Shown piece by piece: positions 54,791-64,000 of a stretch of DNA of 64,000 nucleotides (positions are counted from its first letter, which is position 1; each line of letters begins with the position of its first letter). Location of the stretch: assembly GCA_038146865.1 (NCBI GenBank), contig JAYQSL010000006.1, forward strand, positions 62,001 to 126,000. Direction: 5' to 3'. This stretch comes from GCA-2709075 sp038146865. Its GTDB lineage: Bacteria; Pseudomonadota; Alphaproteobacteria; MPNO01; UBA2964. A program made the translations under genes and the position numbers. The notes below the pieces were generated by a model, which was not told the DNA's origin, did not search any database, and saw nothing but the letters and a program-made list of their open reading frames with translations.

Positions 54791-54937
54791 AGTTTTCTTA
54801 ACATGCTTAAAATTTCTATGGCGTTTGGGAAGAATAATTTTCAGGTAGGGTATAGCAAATCAGACAGCTCGCGAGAAATTTCTATGACGTCGAACTCAAT
54901 TAAACTTGAGTGGTCTTCAATGTTTTTCGATGACAAC

Positions 54938-55999
54938 CTATGTTGCCCTAACTGCTAATTTTCCTTCACTCCCAACCAACTCCGACACTGATGAAAAACC
55001 ATTTGCTACCAAACAATGAGCCATTCCATCGGTAATGTCCCTAATCAGATTGGGACCTTGATACACCAGGGAAGTGTAAATCTGCAAAAGCGAGGCTCCA
55101 GCCATTATGCGCGCGCAAGCATCTTCTGCCGAGGCAATACCGCCACTTGAAATAATAGGCAAAGCACCATTCGTCATTTCGCGAACTAGTCTTAAAAGTT
55201 TGATCGATAGACTAGCCAAAGGGGGGCCGCTTAGCCCCCCGGTCTCGTTAGACCTTGAACTCCGAAGTTTGGTCGGACGGGTAGTGGTTGTATTTGATAA
55301 AATTAATCCATCAACTTCAGCTTCTGTTAGAACCTGGAGGATTGTCTCCAGTTTTTCAGCTCCGATATCCGGAGAAAGTTTGACTAAAACAGCCGGCATT
55401 TTTCTTGAACTCGCACATGCCTCTTTGGTGCCCGCCAATATTCGTCGAATGCCTTCGGGGGTCTGCCACTCAAGTAACCCGGGAGTATTTGGGCAAGATA
55501 CGTTAACCGCTAAATATTGCGTCAATGGGGCAAGCCTCCTAGCACATTTAGCAATGTCACGAGCAATATTTTCACTGCCCGTGTTAGCGCCGATGTTTGC
55601 TCCTACCACTCCTGGCAGATTTGAGGGTAATGTTTCTAACCGTCGAGCAAAAACTTCCAAGCCTTGGCTGGGAATGCCGAGCCAATTTATGAGCGCTTGA
55701 TCCTCGGTCAGACGAAAAAGATTAGGTCTCGGATTACCAGGTTGAGGATCTGGGGTAACGGTACCCGCTTCCACAAACGCAAACCCCAATTTCAAAATTC
55801 CGCTGATGGCCTGCGCGTCCTTGTCAAAACCTGCCGACAAACCAAGCGGACTTGAAAAATTAAGGCCAAATATATTTGTTTTCAGGCAATCATGCTTCAC
55901 CTGAAACTGAGAAACCAAATTGTATTTTAGCGCGCTGAGTGCGGCTTGATGTGCCAGATTAGGCGGAAGTTTTTGAAGGAGGGCCGTTGAAAGGGTCAT
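54938..55999 (-). CDS. pyrD: Dihydroorotate dehydrogenase (quinone)
   Basis: Membrane-associated class 2 FMN enzyme of pyrimidine synthesis that passes electrons to quinone. From ATG 55999 (MTLSTALLQKLPPNLAHQA) it has 353 residues. The N-terminal membrane-contact helices are followed by SPLGLSAGFDKDAQAI, VEAGTVTPDPQPGNP, the active-site region NVSCPNTPGL and the FMN phosphate-binding PIISSGGIASAEDA. The track extends 22 codons to a TTG (56065) with a hydrophobic stretch, which is less likely. A GTP-independent link to carAB (17 kb away) is pathway-based only. Confidence 0.95.
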   Translation of the reverse strand: MTLSTALLQKLPPNLAHQAALSALKYNLVSQFQVKHDCLKTNIFGLNFSSPLGLSAGFDKDAQAISGILKLGFAFVEAGTVTPDPQPGNPRPNLFRLTEDQALINWLGIPSQGLEVFARRLETLPSNLPGVVGANIGANTGSENIARDIAKCARRLAPLTQYLAVNVSCPNTPGLLEWQTPEGIRRILAGTKEACASSRKMPAVLVKLSPDIGAEKLETILQVLTEAEVDGLILSNTTTTRPTKLRSSRSNETGGLSGPPLASLSIKLLRLVREMTNGALPIISSGGIASAEDACARIMAGASLLQIYTSLVYQGPNLIRDITDGMAHCLVANGFSSVSELVGSEGKLAVRAT

Positions 56000-56200
56000 A
56001 AAGAATACAGCTGCAATATAATCAACACTCAAAATGAGTTGTGGTCCTAATGAGAGAGCTCTCAAATTTTTTTGGTGAGCTTTAAAATAAAATAAGTAAA
56101 CGCACGATTCGAAAATAGCTCCGGCAATAAAGCCTAGAAAAAACTGCTAAAAAGTCTTACCTAAAACAACAAAATAAAAATTCTAGAGGGCTTTGAGATT

Positions 56201-56629
56201 ATGCCTAGTCAAATTCCATCTATAGATGATGCAGTTCAAAGCATCATAGATGAATTCAGTTTGTTTGATGATTGGATAGATAGATATGAATATATTATTG
56301 AATTAGGAGAAAAACTAGGAGGTTTAACTGAAGCCCAGAAGATAGAAGCCAACCGCGTCAAAGGGTGCCAATCTCAAGTATGGTTTGTAGCTACGCGTGC
56401 GCAGGACCGAGTTCATTTTGACGCTGACAGCGATGCCATGATTGTCAGAGGGTTAATCGCTTTATTGCTTCGCGTTTACTCGGATCGTACCCCTCAAGAA
56501 ATCGCTGCAACCCCCCCTGACTTTTTTGAAGCGGTAGACCTTGGATCTCACCTCAGCGGAAATAGGGCAAATGGTCTGGCTGCTATGATCAACCATATTC
56601 GATCATTCGCAGAGAGAAGCACGCAATAA
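56201..56629 (+). CDS. sufE: SufE-family cysteine desulfurase-associated sulfur acceptor
   Basis: A 142-residue SufE protein that accepts persulfide from SufS for Fe-S cluster assembly. The sulfur-carrying Cys56 is in RVKGCQSQVW. The helices LFDDWIDRYEYIIELGEKL and the C-terminal LSGNRANGLAAMINHIR are typical. It is divergent from pyrD and stands apart from other suf genes in this window. ATG start. Confidence 0.95.
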   Translation: MPSQIPSIDDAVQSIIDEFSLFDDWIDRYEYIIELGEKLGGLTEAQKIEANRVKGCQSQVWFVATRAQDRVHFDADSDAMIVRGLIALLLRVYSDRTPQEIAATPPDFFEAVDLGSHLSGNRANGLAAMINHIRSFAERSTQ

Positions 56630-56789
56630 TCAATCACTCGTTGTAATAAGTTCCAGCTGCCTCTAATTTTGGGTTCAATTGGAACCACTTTGGAATAACC
56701 TCGACCAATCCTCCAGAGGGATAAGAGGGAATGAAAACGAACTCTACTTATTCCCAGTTTGTTTTTAAAACCAATGTGATCTAACCGGG

Positions 56790-57656
56790 GTGCAAAACTC
56801 TTTGGGGAAGGTAGTCGGTCAAGTGGAAGAAGAACCAAACACTGCTAATCACTGGAAGTCTCGTTCCTCAGGTTGGACCCAGACAAAATCAGAAGCCGAA
56901 CCACGCGATGATATTTTCAATAAAGCTCTAATGGATGCTTTGGAAATTTCTCCGACCGATAGAGTCCTAGATTTGGCCGCAGGAACAGGAGAGCCCTCTA
57001 TCTCAATTGCTGACTCCATCCAGAATTACAAAGAGGCCTCAATAATTGCGACAGATCTGACCATTGAAATGTTAGAAATAGCCAAGAAAAGAGCGGATCT
57101 TCTCGGGCATTCCAATATCAAGTTCACAGTTTCACAAATGGAAGCTTTACCCTTCCGCAGTAATAGTTTTGATAAGGCGGTTTGCAGAATGGGCCTTATG
57201 TTTCCGACAAATAAAATCGCATGCGCTAAAGAGGCGCAACGCGTCCTCAAAGTAGGGGGAGTCGCCGCATATCTCTGCTGGGGAAAGCTCGAGGCCAACC
57301 CTGCTTTCGAACTTTTCGCCGAGACGATGCGTAAATATTTTAATAGAGATTTTCCTTTGAGATTAGTGAGGCATTCTCTTGGCGAGCCTGGCGCCCTAAA
57401 GACAATCATGAAAAATGCCAACTTTGGAAGCGTCAATGAACGTGTTGTCGATTATGAAAGAGTGGTGGAGGTGAATGACCCATATTTTAAACATGGCATC
57501 TCGCGCACTTGGCCGTCGGCAGTTGAAGGCCTTGGTGGTGGAGAATGGGGCGAACTATTGAAGTACACTCAGGAAGTGTTTGTAAAATATAGACGTGGTG
57601 ATAAATTTGTAATCCCCAATAGTGCTAATCTGGCTATTGGATTAGCTACCGTTTGA
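56790..57656 (+). CDS. SAM-dependent methyltransferase, first of a paralogous pair
   Basis: A 288-residue class I methyltransferase with a UbiE/COQ5-like core. The SAM loop is VLDLAAGTGEPS, followed by ATDLTIEMLEIAKKRA, FTVSQMEALPF and CRMGLMFPTNKIACAKEAQRVLK (shown here in parts; key residues CRMG, MFP, NKI). The start is GTG 56790. Its TGA overlaps the TTG start of the next gene. Both share the CR-x-G-x-MFP-x-NKI element, a marker of this subclass. The methyl acceptor is unknown; a quinone or small aromatic is typical of the fold. Confidence 0.82.
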   Translation: MQNSLGKVVGQVEEEPNTANHWKSRSSGWTQTKSEAEPRDDIFNKALMDALEISPTDRVLDLAAGTGEPSISIADSIQNYKEASIIATDLTIEMLEIAKKRADLLGHSNIKFTVSQMEALPFRSNSFDKAVCRMGLMFPTNKIACAKEAQRVLKVGGVAAYLCWGKLEANPAFELFAETMRKYFNRDFPLRLVRHSLGEPGALKTIMKNANFGSVNERVVDYERVVEVNDPYFKHGISRTWPSAVEGLGGGEWGELLKYTQEVFVKYRRGDKFVIPNSANLAIGLATV

Positions 57657-58498
57657 CAAAAGGTTTGCATTTGAAAATCCGCGATAAATCGGCATGGGAA
57701 GATAGAAGCAAAGCCTGGGCTTCCACTATGTCGAAAGGTTTATCACAAGACGACACACTTAACCAAATCCTCATTTCCGAAGCTGGGATTAAACCAGGAC
57801 AAAAAATTTTAGATATAGCATCTGGCTCAGGAAATCCGGCTGTAAGCGCAGCAGTACTCATGAATGGTGAAGGCACTATAACCCTTACCGACCTGAGCGA
57901 GGGAATGCTGAAGAATGCCAAAGATAGGGCTAACACCCTGAATATAAAAAATATGCGCTACTGCACTGCGGATATGAATAGATTACCATTCCCGAGTGAC
58001 GAATTCGATCTAGCGTCCTGTAGATTCGGGATTATGTTTCCAGAAAACAAAATAAAAGCTGCTTTAGAAGCCAAAAGGGTTTTAAAGCCCGGCGGGAAAA
58101 TCGTCTATATGGTTTGGGATGAATATGATAAGAACCCACCGTTTTTTGTTCCCCGCCGCGCGGTGGCAAACTTTTTTAAAGAGGATGAGCCACCTATCCC
58201 GCCTCGGCATTCGATGAGCCAACCCGGAACATTGCGACTGTTACTAGAAGACTCAGGATTTGAAAGAATACTTGAGAAAGAAGTCGGATATGACAATGAA
58301 ATTTATGACCTTGATGCGTATATCACCAATGGACTAAAGAGGTCACATGCCGAAAAAATAGCGGATTTATCCGTTAGTCAGTTCCTAAAACTTAAAGAAA
58401 GTCTTTACGATGCTTGGGCCCCATATACCAAAGACGGCATAACATTTGTTCCAAACCGGGCAAGAATAGTCGTCGGCTTTAAGCCATTGTTACCCTAA
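57653..58498 (+). CDS. SAM-dependent methyltransferase, second of a paralogous pair
   Basis: A 281-residue paralogue of the preceding protein: SAM loop ILDIASGSGNPA, TLTDLSEGMLKNAKDRA, and the same CRFGIMFPENKI element. It also has a matching C-terminal half (SQPGTLRLLLEDSGFE against GEPGALKTIMKNANF). The pair arose by duplication and is translationally coupled by TTGA. Sequence divergence is large, so the two may have different substrates or form a heterodimer. The 3' end overlaps the convergent hydrolase by 4 bp. Confidence 0.8.
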   Translation: MTKGLHLKIRDKSAWEDRSKAWASTMSKGLSQDDTLNQILISEAGIKPGQKILDIASGSGNPAVSAAVLMNGEGTITLTDLSEGMLKNAKDRANTLNIKNMRYCTADMNRLPFPSDEFDLASCRFGIMFPENKIKAALEAKRVLKPGGKIVYMVWDEYDKNPPFFVPRRAVANFFKEDEPPIPPRHSMSQPGTLRLLLEDSGFERILEKEVGYDNEIYDLDAYITNGLKRSHAEKIADLSVSQFLKLKESLYDAWAPYTKDGITFVPNRARIVVGFKPLLP

Positions 58499-59211
58499 GA
58501 TTCACTCACCCTGCGAAGAACATCAACCAGCCAATCAGGGTCATCTACCATGACATCGTGGCCACAATCTCGTTCAAGATAATGCCAAGACGGGTCATCC
58601 TTTGCTTTTTCGGCATAAGGCCCAAATGGCGAACGCTTGTAACCGTTTGCCTTTATGTAAATTTTTTTAGCCACCTTTTCCCATGCGCCCGTGAGCTTTA
58701 CACCTTGCTTCATTGTGCCGAATGGATGGGGGACACATCGCCGATCAATCCATTCTCTATCCTCTCTGTCCGCGACGTCAAAACTTTCCGCAGACCGAGC
58801 AGGGACTAACCACCCGTCTCCCCGTTCGCGTACGACTTTCTCTGCCTGTCGACGCCTCTCCGGGGGGAGCAAATCTTGCATACTTTGACCATGTCGAGGG
58901 ATAAAGGCATCCAAAAAAACGATTGAGGATAACTTCTCGAAGATCAAATCGGCCGCGCCCGTAATCACAATGCCCCCGTAAGAGTGGCCGCACAAAACAA
59001 CGTCATTTAGTTCCTCTGCCTCTATTGCCGAAATCACGTCGGTTATGTGGGTATCGAGATTTGTATCACGGTCGCCCAAATGGGCGCGGTCCCCAAGGCC
59101 GGTCAGGGTCGGCGTTAGAACCTTATGACCCGCGCTGGTTAAAGACTCTGCTACGCGAACCCAGCACCATCCGCCATGCCAAGCACCATGCACTAAAACA
59201 AAATTAGCCAT
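58495..59211 (-). CDS. Alpha/beta hydrolase, hydroxynitrile lyase/esterase-like
   Basis: A 238-residue alpha/beta hydrolase. The oxyanion-region motif LVHGAWHGGWCW is near the N-terminus, the nucleophile Ser77 is in CGHSYGG, and the catalytic His is in CGHDVM near residue 218. The fold matches the plant-type hydroxynitrile lyase/methylesterase group, which in bacteria includes many esterases of unknown substrate. The ATG overlaps the lysK stop (TAATG), so it is translated from the lysK transcript. Confidence 0.86.
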   Translation of the reverse strand: MANFVLVHGAWHGGWCWVRVAESLTSAGHKVLTPTLTGLGDRAHLGDRDTNLDTHITDVISAIEAEELNDVVLCGHSYGGIVITGAADLIFEKLSSIVFLDAFIPRHGQSMQDLLPPERRRQAEKVVRERGDGWLVPARSAESFDVADREDREWIDRRCVPHPFGTMKQGVKLTGAWEKVAKKIYIKANGYKRSPFGPYAEKAKDDPSWHYLERDCGHDVMVDDPDWLVDVLRRVSES

Positions 59212-60797
59212 TAGCTGCCTGAGATGTCCTGACCATCAAGAACTCGTTTAATTAGATCAACTGTCTCCGCAATACCATAGAGGGCAATAAATGATCCCAT
59301 TCTTGGTCCTTGCTCACGACCCAGCAAAATTTCATAAAGCGACTTGAACCAATCTCGTAAGTTCTCGTAGCCATTTCTTTTGCCAACTGAAAAGACCTCA
59401 TTCTGGATCGCGGTAGAATCTGCGCCTGTCGGCAAACCAAGTAAACTCGCCACCAGGTCCTCCAAGGCAGTGCGTTCAGCCTCTGTCGGAGCCCTATATC
59501 TCTTTTCAGGCTTTACAAAATCTTTGTAGTAAGTAATTGCATAATTTGATAGCCGATCAAGAATCGGTGAGTTTTCTGGGCTCACTCTATCGTCATATCT
59601 TGAAATAAAACCCCAAAGTACATCTGGGTTTTCGGTGTTACATGCTGATGCAAGATTTAGAAGCAAGCTGAAACTCAACTGGCTTTCTCGTCTTGGGGGA
59701 TTTCCTCGGTGGATATGCCATACAGGATTTTCGAGTTTCTGCGCATCGTTTTCGTCATCTAATTTCCCAAGAAAACCTAAATAATCGTCGACATGTTTGG
59801 GTATTACATCAAAATATAATCGTTTCGCTTTTCTTGGCGAGTTGTACATATAGAGTTGAAGGCTTTCATCGGGGGCATAACGTAACCATTCCTCAACTGT
59901 TAAACCGTTACCCCGAGATTTTGATATTTTTTCCCCATTTTCATCCAAAAATAGCTCGTACGTAAAACCTTCTGGAGGCCGCGCCCCAAGAATCTTACAT
60001 ATGCGCGACGACAGTCGAACAGAATCCATCAGATCTTTGCCTGACATTTCATAATCAACCCCGAGTGCAGCCCAACGCATCGCCCAATCGCATTTCCATT
60101 GCAGCTTGCAATTTCCACCGGTTACCGGCACTTCGATTAATGAATTATTGGCGTCTTTGTAAATGATAGTTCCGCTCTCAATGCGTCTCTCCACTACGGG
60201 CACTTGAAGCACCCTTCCTGTTTTCTGGCAGATCGGCAAAAAAGGGCTATAGGTTGCCCGCCGCTCTTCGCCTAGTGTGGGCAAAATAACATTGATAATT
60301 GCCTCATAATTCTGGAGAATTTTCAGCAATATCTCATCAAATATCCCGGACCTGTAGCATTCGGTGGCACTTTTGAACTCATAATCAAAGCCAAACTTGT
60401 CTAAAAATCCCTGCAAACGGGCATTGTTGTGATGTCCAAAGCTTTCGTGAGTCCCGAAGGGATCTGGCACTGAAGTAAGAGGCTTATCTAGATGTTGGCT
60501 CAAAAGATCTTGATTGGGGACGTTATCAGGTACCTTTCTCATACCGTCCATATCATCGGAGAATGCGAACAGCCTTGAGGGTATGTCCGAAACCTCGGAA
60601 AAGGCATTTCGTACCATGGTTGTACGAACGACTTCGCCAAACGTACCAATATGGGGTAAACCTGAGGGTCCGTATCCGGTCTCAAATAGCACGTAACCCT
60701 TTTTCGGCGTTTCACCAGATATATGTGAAACAATTTTCCTTGCTTCCTCAAATGGCCAGGCCTTGGCCACTTCTGTCCCGTTTCGAGTACTATCCAT
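59211..60797 (-). CDS. lysK: Lysyl-tRNA synthetase, class I
   Basis: Charges tRNA-Lys using the class I (archaeal-type) enzyme, which is characteristic of most alphaproteobacteria in place of class II LysS. The 528 residues have the HIGH-like HIGT (49-52) in PSGLPHIGTF and the KMSKS-like EKISKSRGNG near residue 290, plus a helical anticodon-binding C-terminus. ATG start. The downstream hydrolase is coupled by a TAATG overlap. Confidence 0.96.
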   Translation of the reverse strand: MDSTRNGTEVAKAWPFEEARKIVSHISGETPKKGYVLFETGYGPSGLPHIGTFGEVVRTTMVRNAFSEVSDIPSRLFAFSDDMDGMRKVPDNVPNQDLLSQHLDKPLTSVPDPFGTHESFGHHNNARLQGFLDKFGFDYEFKSATECYRSGIFDEILLKILQNYEAIINVILPTLGEERRATYSPFLPICQKTGRVLQVPVVERRIESGTIIYKDANNSLIEVPVTGGNCKLQWKCDWAMRWAALGVDYEMSGKDLMDSVRLSSRICKILGARPPEGFTYELFLDENGEKISKSRGNGLTVEEWLRYAPDESLQLYMYNSPRKAKRLYFDVIPKHVDDYLGFLGKLDDENDAQKLENPVWHIHRGNPPRRESQLSFSLLLNLASACNTENPDVLWGFISRYDDRVSPENSPILDRLSNYAITYYKDFVKPEKRYRAPTEAERTALEDLVASLLGLPTGADSTAIQNEVFSVGKRNGYENLRDWFKSLYEILLGREQGPRMGSFIALYGIAETVDLIKRVLDGQDISGS

Positions 60798-60932
60798 GAG
60801 AAACTTTCAATAATAAATTAAGGCCGAGCGAAACTAGAGCATTTTTTCTATCCAGAAAATGGTTCTTTTCCATTAAACAAACGACCTAACTCTCTTACGG
60901 GGATATACTTCTGCCTCATGAGGATAAATTAA

Positions 60933-63674
60933 ATGGATAGTTCAAGGTCCAGAGATTGGGATTTCACCACGATCACCCTGGGGGCTGCCCGGGGTTGTAT
61001 CACAGAGTCGAACGGAAAATCGCGAACTCTGTCATTCTCTGTTTTAAGACAAGCTATTCTTGGACATAGCTCTTTGCTTCTATGCCACCGACTAAACGTT
61101 GCCCGAAGGCTCAGGATTGAGACTTTCCCGGCCTTCGACGTTTTAGAACTATTCGCGTTTGTCCACCCGGCCGTTCGATGCATTCCGACACCATGGGGCC
61201 TTGCCACAGCGTTAGGAATGAGAAAGCCTGAATCTGATCTCGAAGAGGGGGAAATACTGCGACTTGTAACATTGACGCTTTTAGAAACACTCTCCAATTC
61301 CGATCCAACCAAAGAACCGGACATCTTAGCAATCGCTGAGGCAATGCGCAGCGGAAAATGGGAATGGGCCGACAAAGTGTGTGCAATGCTCAGACACCAT
61401 CGCAAGGAAGAGGAGCGGCCAAGACCAAGGGGGGGGCTGGACGTTTGGGTAAGACTGCCCGCATGGTCAGAGCACGGACCGGAGCCAACATCCGAGAGCC
61501 ATGGCGTGGATCCAGCTGAGGCCCGGATCAGACTTAGTGAATTAGTTGGCGATCAGGCAGAAGACAGACCCGAACAGGGAGATTACACATCGGCAGTTAC
61601 GCCGATGTTCGCGCCCCGCGAAAAGGCAAACCTACCCAAAACCGTGATCGCAGAAGCTGGAACTGGTGTTGGAAAAACTCTCGGTTACATTGCTCCCGCT
61701 AGTATTTGGGCAGAGAAAAATAGCAGCCCAGTTTGGATTAGCACTTACACGAAACATCTTCAGAGGCAAATCGATACAGAATTGGAAAAACTGTACCCGG
61801 ATCCAGAGTTTAAAAAACGTCAGGTTGTTATCCGAAAAGGCCGAGAAAATTATTTATGTCTGCTTAATTTGGAAGAGGCCGTCAACGGCATTAACTCCAA
61901 ACCTGGAACAGTCATTTCCATTGGTCTCGTAGCCCGTTGGGCCTTTGCGACACGTGACGGAGATATTAATGGAGGGGATTTCCCAAGTTGGCTTTCGGAT
62001 CTTTTAGGTTTCAGAAACACATTGGGGCTCTCCGATCGACGCGGCGAATGCATTTTCTCTGCTTGTGCTCATTATAATAAATGCTTCATTGAACGAACAA
62101 TACGCCAGTCGCGATTTGCAGATATCGTTGTTAGCAATCACGCATTAGTAATGACACAGGCCGCCTTGGGAGGTATTGATGACTCCTCCATACCAACGCG
62201 GCTAATCTTCGACGAAGGGCATCATGTTTTTGATGCCGCGGACAGTGCATTTTCAGCAGAGATTAGTGGTCGGCAAGGGGCGGAATTACGTCATTGGATT
62301 CTGGGTACCGAGGGTTTAAGCGGAAGAGGTCGCGGGCTAGCAAAACGGATCCAAGATTTTGCAGCGATAGAGCCAAAAATCGGACTGGCGCTCACAGTGG
62401 TACAGGATGCGGCTACCTGCCTACCCTCATCGGGATGGCAACTTCGCATGGGATCAGGCTCGAAGCCCAAAGGCCCAGCTGAAGATTTCCTGTCTTTAGT
62501 CAGACAACAGACCTACGCACGTGCCAAACACACCGGTTCAGATTATGAACTAGAGGCTGATGTTCAACCATTGATCCCGGGCCTTTTCGAGGCAGCCGAG
62601 CTCTTTGAGGCCGCCCTCAACTTGCTGTCACGGCCTATGAAGAAACTGGCAGCTGAGCTAGAAACTTTTGTGGATCAAGAATCCGCCACCCTACAATCTA
62701 CTCAAAGACAAAGGATTGAGGCTGTTTGTAGGGGCCTTAAACGTCGATCTGAGGTTCAAATCGACGGCTGGCGTTCAATGCTATCAGATCTCGCTCATGA
62801 GACTAGTGATCAGTATGTGGAGTGGTTTTCAGTCAATCGGGTTCAGGGACATGACGTAGACGCAGCTATGCATCGCCATTGGATTGACCCATCCCGTCCA
62901 TTTGCAGAGACAGTTATAAAACCGGCACACGGTGTGTTGTTGACCTCTGCCACACTCCGTGACGGAACCGGGGATTTAGAGTTTGATTGGGAATCAGCGG
63001 AGCAAATTACCGGGGCCACCCACCTTACTGATATGCCAGTTAGAGCCCTTCTTCCTTCTCCTTTTAATTATAAAAAACAGAGCAAAATATTTATCATCAC
63101 TGATGTTGCCCGAGACAATACTAAGCACGTTGCCGCTGCTTTTAGAGAGCTGTTTATCGCCGCTAATGGTGGATCAGTTGGCCTATTTACCGCTATTGCA
63201 CGGCTCAAAGCCGTCCATTCTCACATCTCAGAATCAATGGAAGAGGCCGGTTTGCGACTATTAGCGCAGCACGTGGACCCTATGGATACTGGAAGTTTGA
63301 TTGATATCTTCAAGGCTGAGAGAGATAGCTGTATTTTAGGCACGGACGCCATACGTGACGGCGTCGATGTGCCCGGTAAAGCTCTGCGCTTATTGGTTTT
63401 TGATAGGGTTCCCTGGCCCCGACCAACCATAATTCATCGAGCACGCAAAAAACAATTTGGTAGTTCTAAATGGGATGACCGAATTACGCGACTAAGAATA
63501 AAGCAGGCATTTGGAAGGCTGGTACGGCATGGAGATGACAAGGGAGTTTTCGTAATGCTTGACCCCAGAATGCCTTCCCGACTGCTGGGCGCATTCCCCG
63601 AAAAAGCAAACGTTGAGCGGGTGGGCCTGAAGGATGCAGTGGACCAGATTCGTACTTTTTTAGATAACCCATGA
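60933..63674 (+). CDS. DinG/XPD-family ATP-dependent DNA helicase
   Basis: A 913-residue superfamily 2 iron-sulfur helicase. The Walker A motif is EAGTGVGKT (241-249) and the DEAH-type box is FDEGHHV. Between them lie candidate cluster cysteines (YLCLL, CIFSACAHYNKC). The C-terminal motor has TDAIRDGVDVPGKAL and the motif VI-like IKQAFGRLVRHG. The first ~230 residues form an extra N-terminal region without a motif I can name; RIETFPAFDVLELFAFVHP recalls a decayed exonuclease. Homologues unwind DNA during repair. ATG start, alone on its strand. Confidence 0.88.
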   Translation: MDSSRSRDWDFTTITLGAARGCITESNGKSRTLSFSVLRQAILGHSSLLLCHRLNVARRLRIETFPAFDVLELFAFVHPAVRCIPTPWGLATALGMRKPESDLEEGEILRLVTLTLLETLSNSDPTKEPDILAIAEAMRSGKWEWADKVCAMLRHHRKEEERPRPRGGLDVWVRLPAWSEHGPEPTSESHGVDPAEARIRLSELVGDQAEDRPEQGDYTSAVTPMFAPREKANLPKTVIAEAGTGVGKTLGYIAPASIWAEKNSSPVWISTYTKHLQRQIDTELEKLYPDPEFKKRQVVIRKGRENYLCLLNLEEAVNGINSKPGTVISIGLVARWAFATRDGDINGGDFPSWLSDLLGFRNTLGLSDRRGECIFSACAHYNKCFIERTIRQSRFADIVVSNHALVMTQAALGGIDDSSIPTRLIFDEGHHVFDAADSAFSAEISGRQGAELRHWILGTEGLSGRGRGLAKRIQDFAAIEPKIGLALTVVQDAATCLPSSGWQLRMGSGSKPKGPAEDFLSLVRQQTYARAKHTGSDYELEADVQPLIPGLFEAAELFEAALNLLSRPMKKLAAELETFVDQESATLQSTQRQRIEAVCRGLKRRSEVQIDGWRSMLSDLAHETSDQYVEWFSVNRVQGHDVDAAMHRHWIDPSRPFAETVIKPAHGVLLTSATLRDGTGDLEFDWESAEQITGATHLTDMPVRALLPSPFNYKKQSKIFIITDVARDNTKHVAAAFRELFIAANGGSVGLFTAIARLKAVHSHISESMEEAGLRLLAQHVDPMDTGSLIDIFKAERDSCILGTDAIRDGVDVPGKALRLLVFDRVPWPRPTIIHRARKKQFGSSKWDDRITRLRIKQAFGRLVRHGDDKGVFVMLDPRMPSRLLGAFPEKANVERVGLKDAVDQIRTFLDNP

Positions 63675-63890
63675 AATGGTTGAAGCTAAAAAGTACGTGT
63701 GATGGTTGTGTAAGTTTCTGTCTATTTGTATCAAAAACATTTGGATAAACTTGAAATAGACAGAAAGTCTTCAATCCGTTTGGCTACTTTCGCGGTATCA
63801 GTTAAAGAGACACTAGATAAATGAACATACGGGGTTTATATGCGATCGTATGTTTGGCATTCTTGACCGATAGAAAACTTCGAGGGGACT
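63675..63890. other. Intergenic region between the DinG-type helicase and the monooxygenase
   Basis: 216 bp with no gene. It should carry the promoter of the monooxygenase. I see no clear terminator for the helicase gene and no repeat. Confidence 0.4.
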
Positions 63891-64000
63891 GTGAGCAAAC
63901 CAAAGGTTTTGATAGCCGGTGCGGGTTTGGGTGGCCTGGCCGCAGCATGTGCGTTGATGAAGGCTGGTTACATTGTAGAGGTCTACGAACAAGCACCAAA
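63891..64000 (+). CDS. FAD-dependent monooxygenase, N-terminal fragment (cut by window end)
   Basis: Only the first 36 codons are inside the window. GTG 63891, preceded by GAGGGGA, begins MSKPKVLIAGAGLGGLAAA, the GxGxxG FAD-binding beta-alpha-beta of the salicylate-hydroxylase/UbiH group, continuing ALMKAGYIVEVYEQAP. Everything beyond the dinucleotide fold, and hence the substrate, is unknown. Confidence 0.75.
   Translation, partial: MSKPKVLIAGAGLGGLAAACALMKAGYIVEVYEQAP

Noticed and set aside
1..64000. CRISPR arrays, transposons, prophage or defence islands
   Set aside because: No regularly spaced repeats, transposase, integrase, phage structural or known defence gene was recognised anywhere in the window.

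Overview
The window reads as a compact chromosomal segment of an alphaproteobacterium, probably of the Rhodospirillales type and possibly marine. The evidence is a class I lysyl-tRNA synthetase, the gatB/yqeY–dnaG–rpoD–tRNA block running away from carA-carB-greA, a trxB–LysR pair, an ELM1-family protein, DUF1194 proteins, and an ArsR-methyltransferase fusion in front of metF-metH. Base composition looks moderate, roughly 45% GC by eye (not computed). Genes are tightly packed, with many stop/start overlaps (TAATG, TGATG, ATGA, TTGA). I saw no prophage, insertion sequence, CRISPR array, integrase or recognisable defence system.

Layout. 1-4.7 kb (minus): prmA, a UvrD/PcrA helicase and an orphan NDP-forming CoA-ligase alpha subunit. 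4.8-8.5 kb (plus): a TauD/TfdA-type dioxygenase, then a ThiZ-ThiX-ThiY-like pyrimidine ABC transporter whose permease and binding-protein genes each carry an apparent 1-nt frameshift. 8.5-14.3 kb (minus): the methionine operon ArsR-methyltransferase regulator, metF, metH, with a nested palindrome upstream. 14.5-25.2 kb: mlaC, ettA, a periplasmic-binding-fold protein, a duplicated class II aldolase-like protein, a cold-shock protein, a CaiB/BaiF CoA-transferase, two transporters and two DUF1194 paralogues. 25.2-28.6 kb (minus): a three-gene biotin-dependent carboxylase. 28.8-35.2 kb (plus): hmgA-aacS (homogentisate ring cleavage and acetoacetate activation), a DsbA-like protein, a zinc dehydrogenase and a PQQ-type sugar dehydrogenase. 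35.25-39.9 kb (minus): tRNA(CAU), rpoD, dnaG (frameshifted in this sequence) and yqeY. 40.1-51.1 kb: carA, carB and greA, an Lrp regulator divergent from an ELM1-type gene, a 2OG-Fe(II) oxygenase coupled to a 631-residue protein of unknown function, then trxB and lysR. 51.2-51.4 kb: a chain of five abutting hairpins ending in a strong terminator, a candidate small RNA. 51.4-64 kb: msrP, an MFS transporter, a HAD phosphatase, pyrD, sufE, two paralogous methyltransferases, an alpha/beta hydrolase, lysK, a DinG-type helicase and the start of a flavin monooxygenase.

Most of the window is housekeeping and catabolic. The points most worth a second look are: three apparent single-base frameshifts (thiX, thiY leader, and dnaG at a G5 run), which together suggest either sequence errors or unusual recoding; the 2OG oxygenase plus 631-residue protein pair, with a repeated GLSTRL element; the class II aldolase with a degenerate second copy of its own domain; the carboxylase whose carboxyltransferase lacks the usual pyruvate-type signature; and the multi-hairpin RNA candidate. 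All functions are inferred by reading the sequence. No database search or folding calculation was run.
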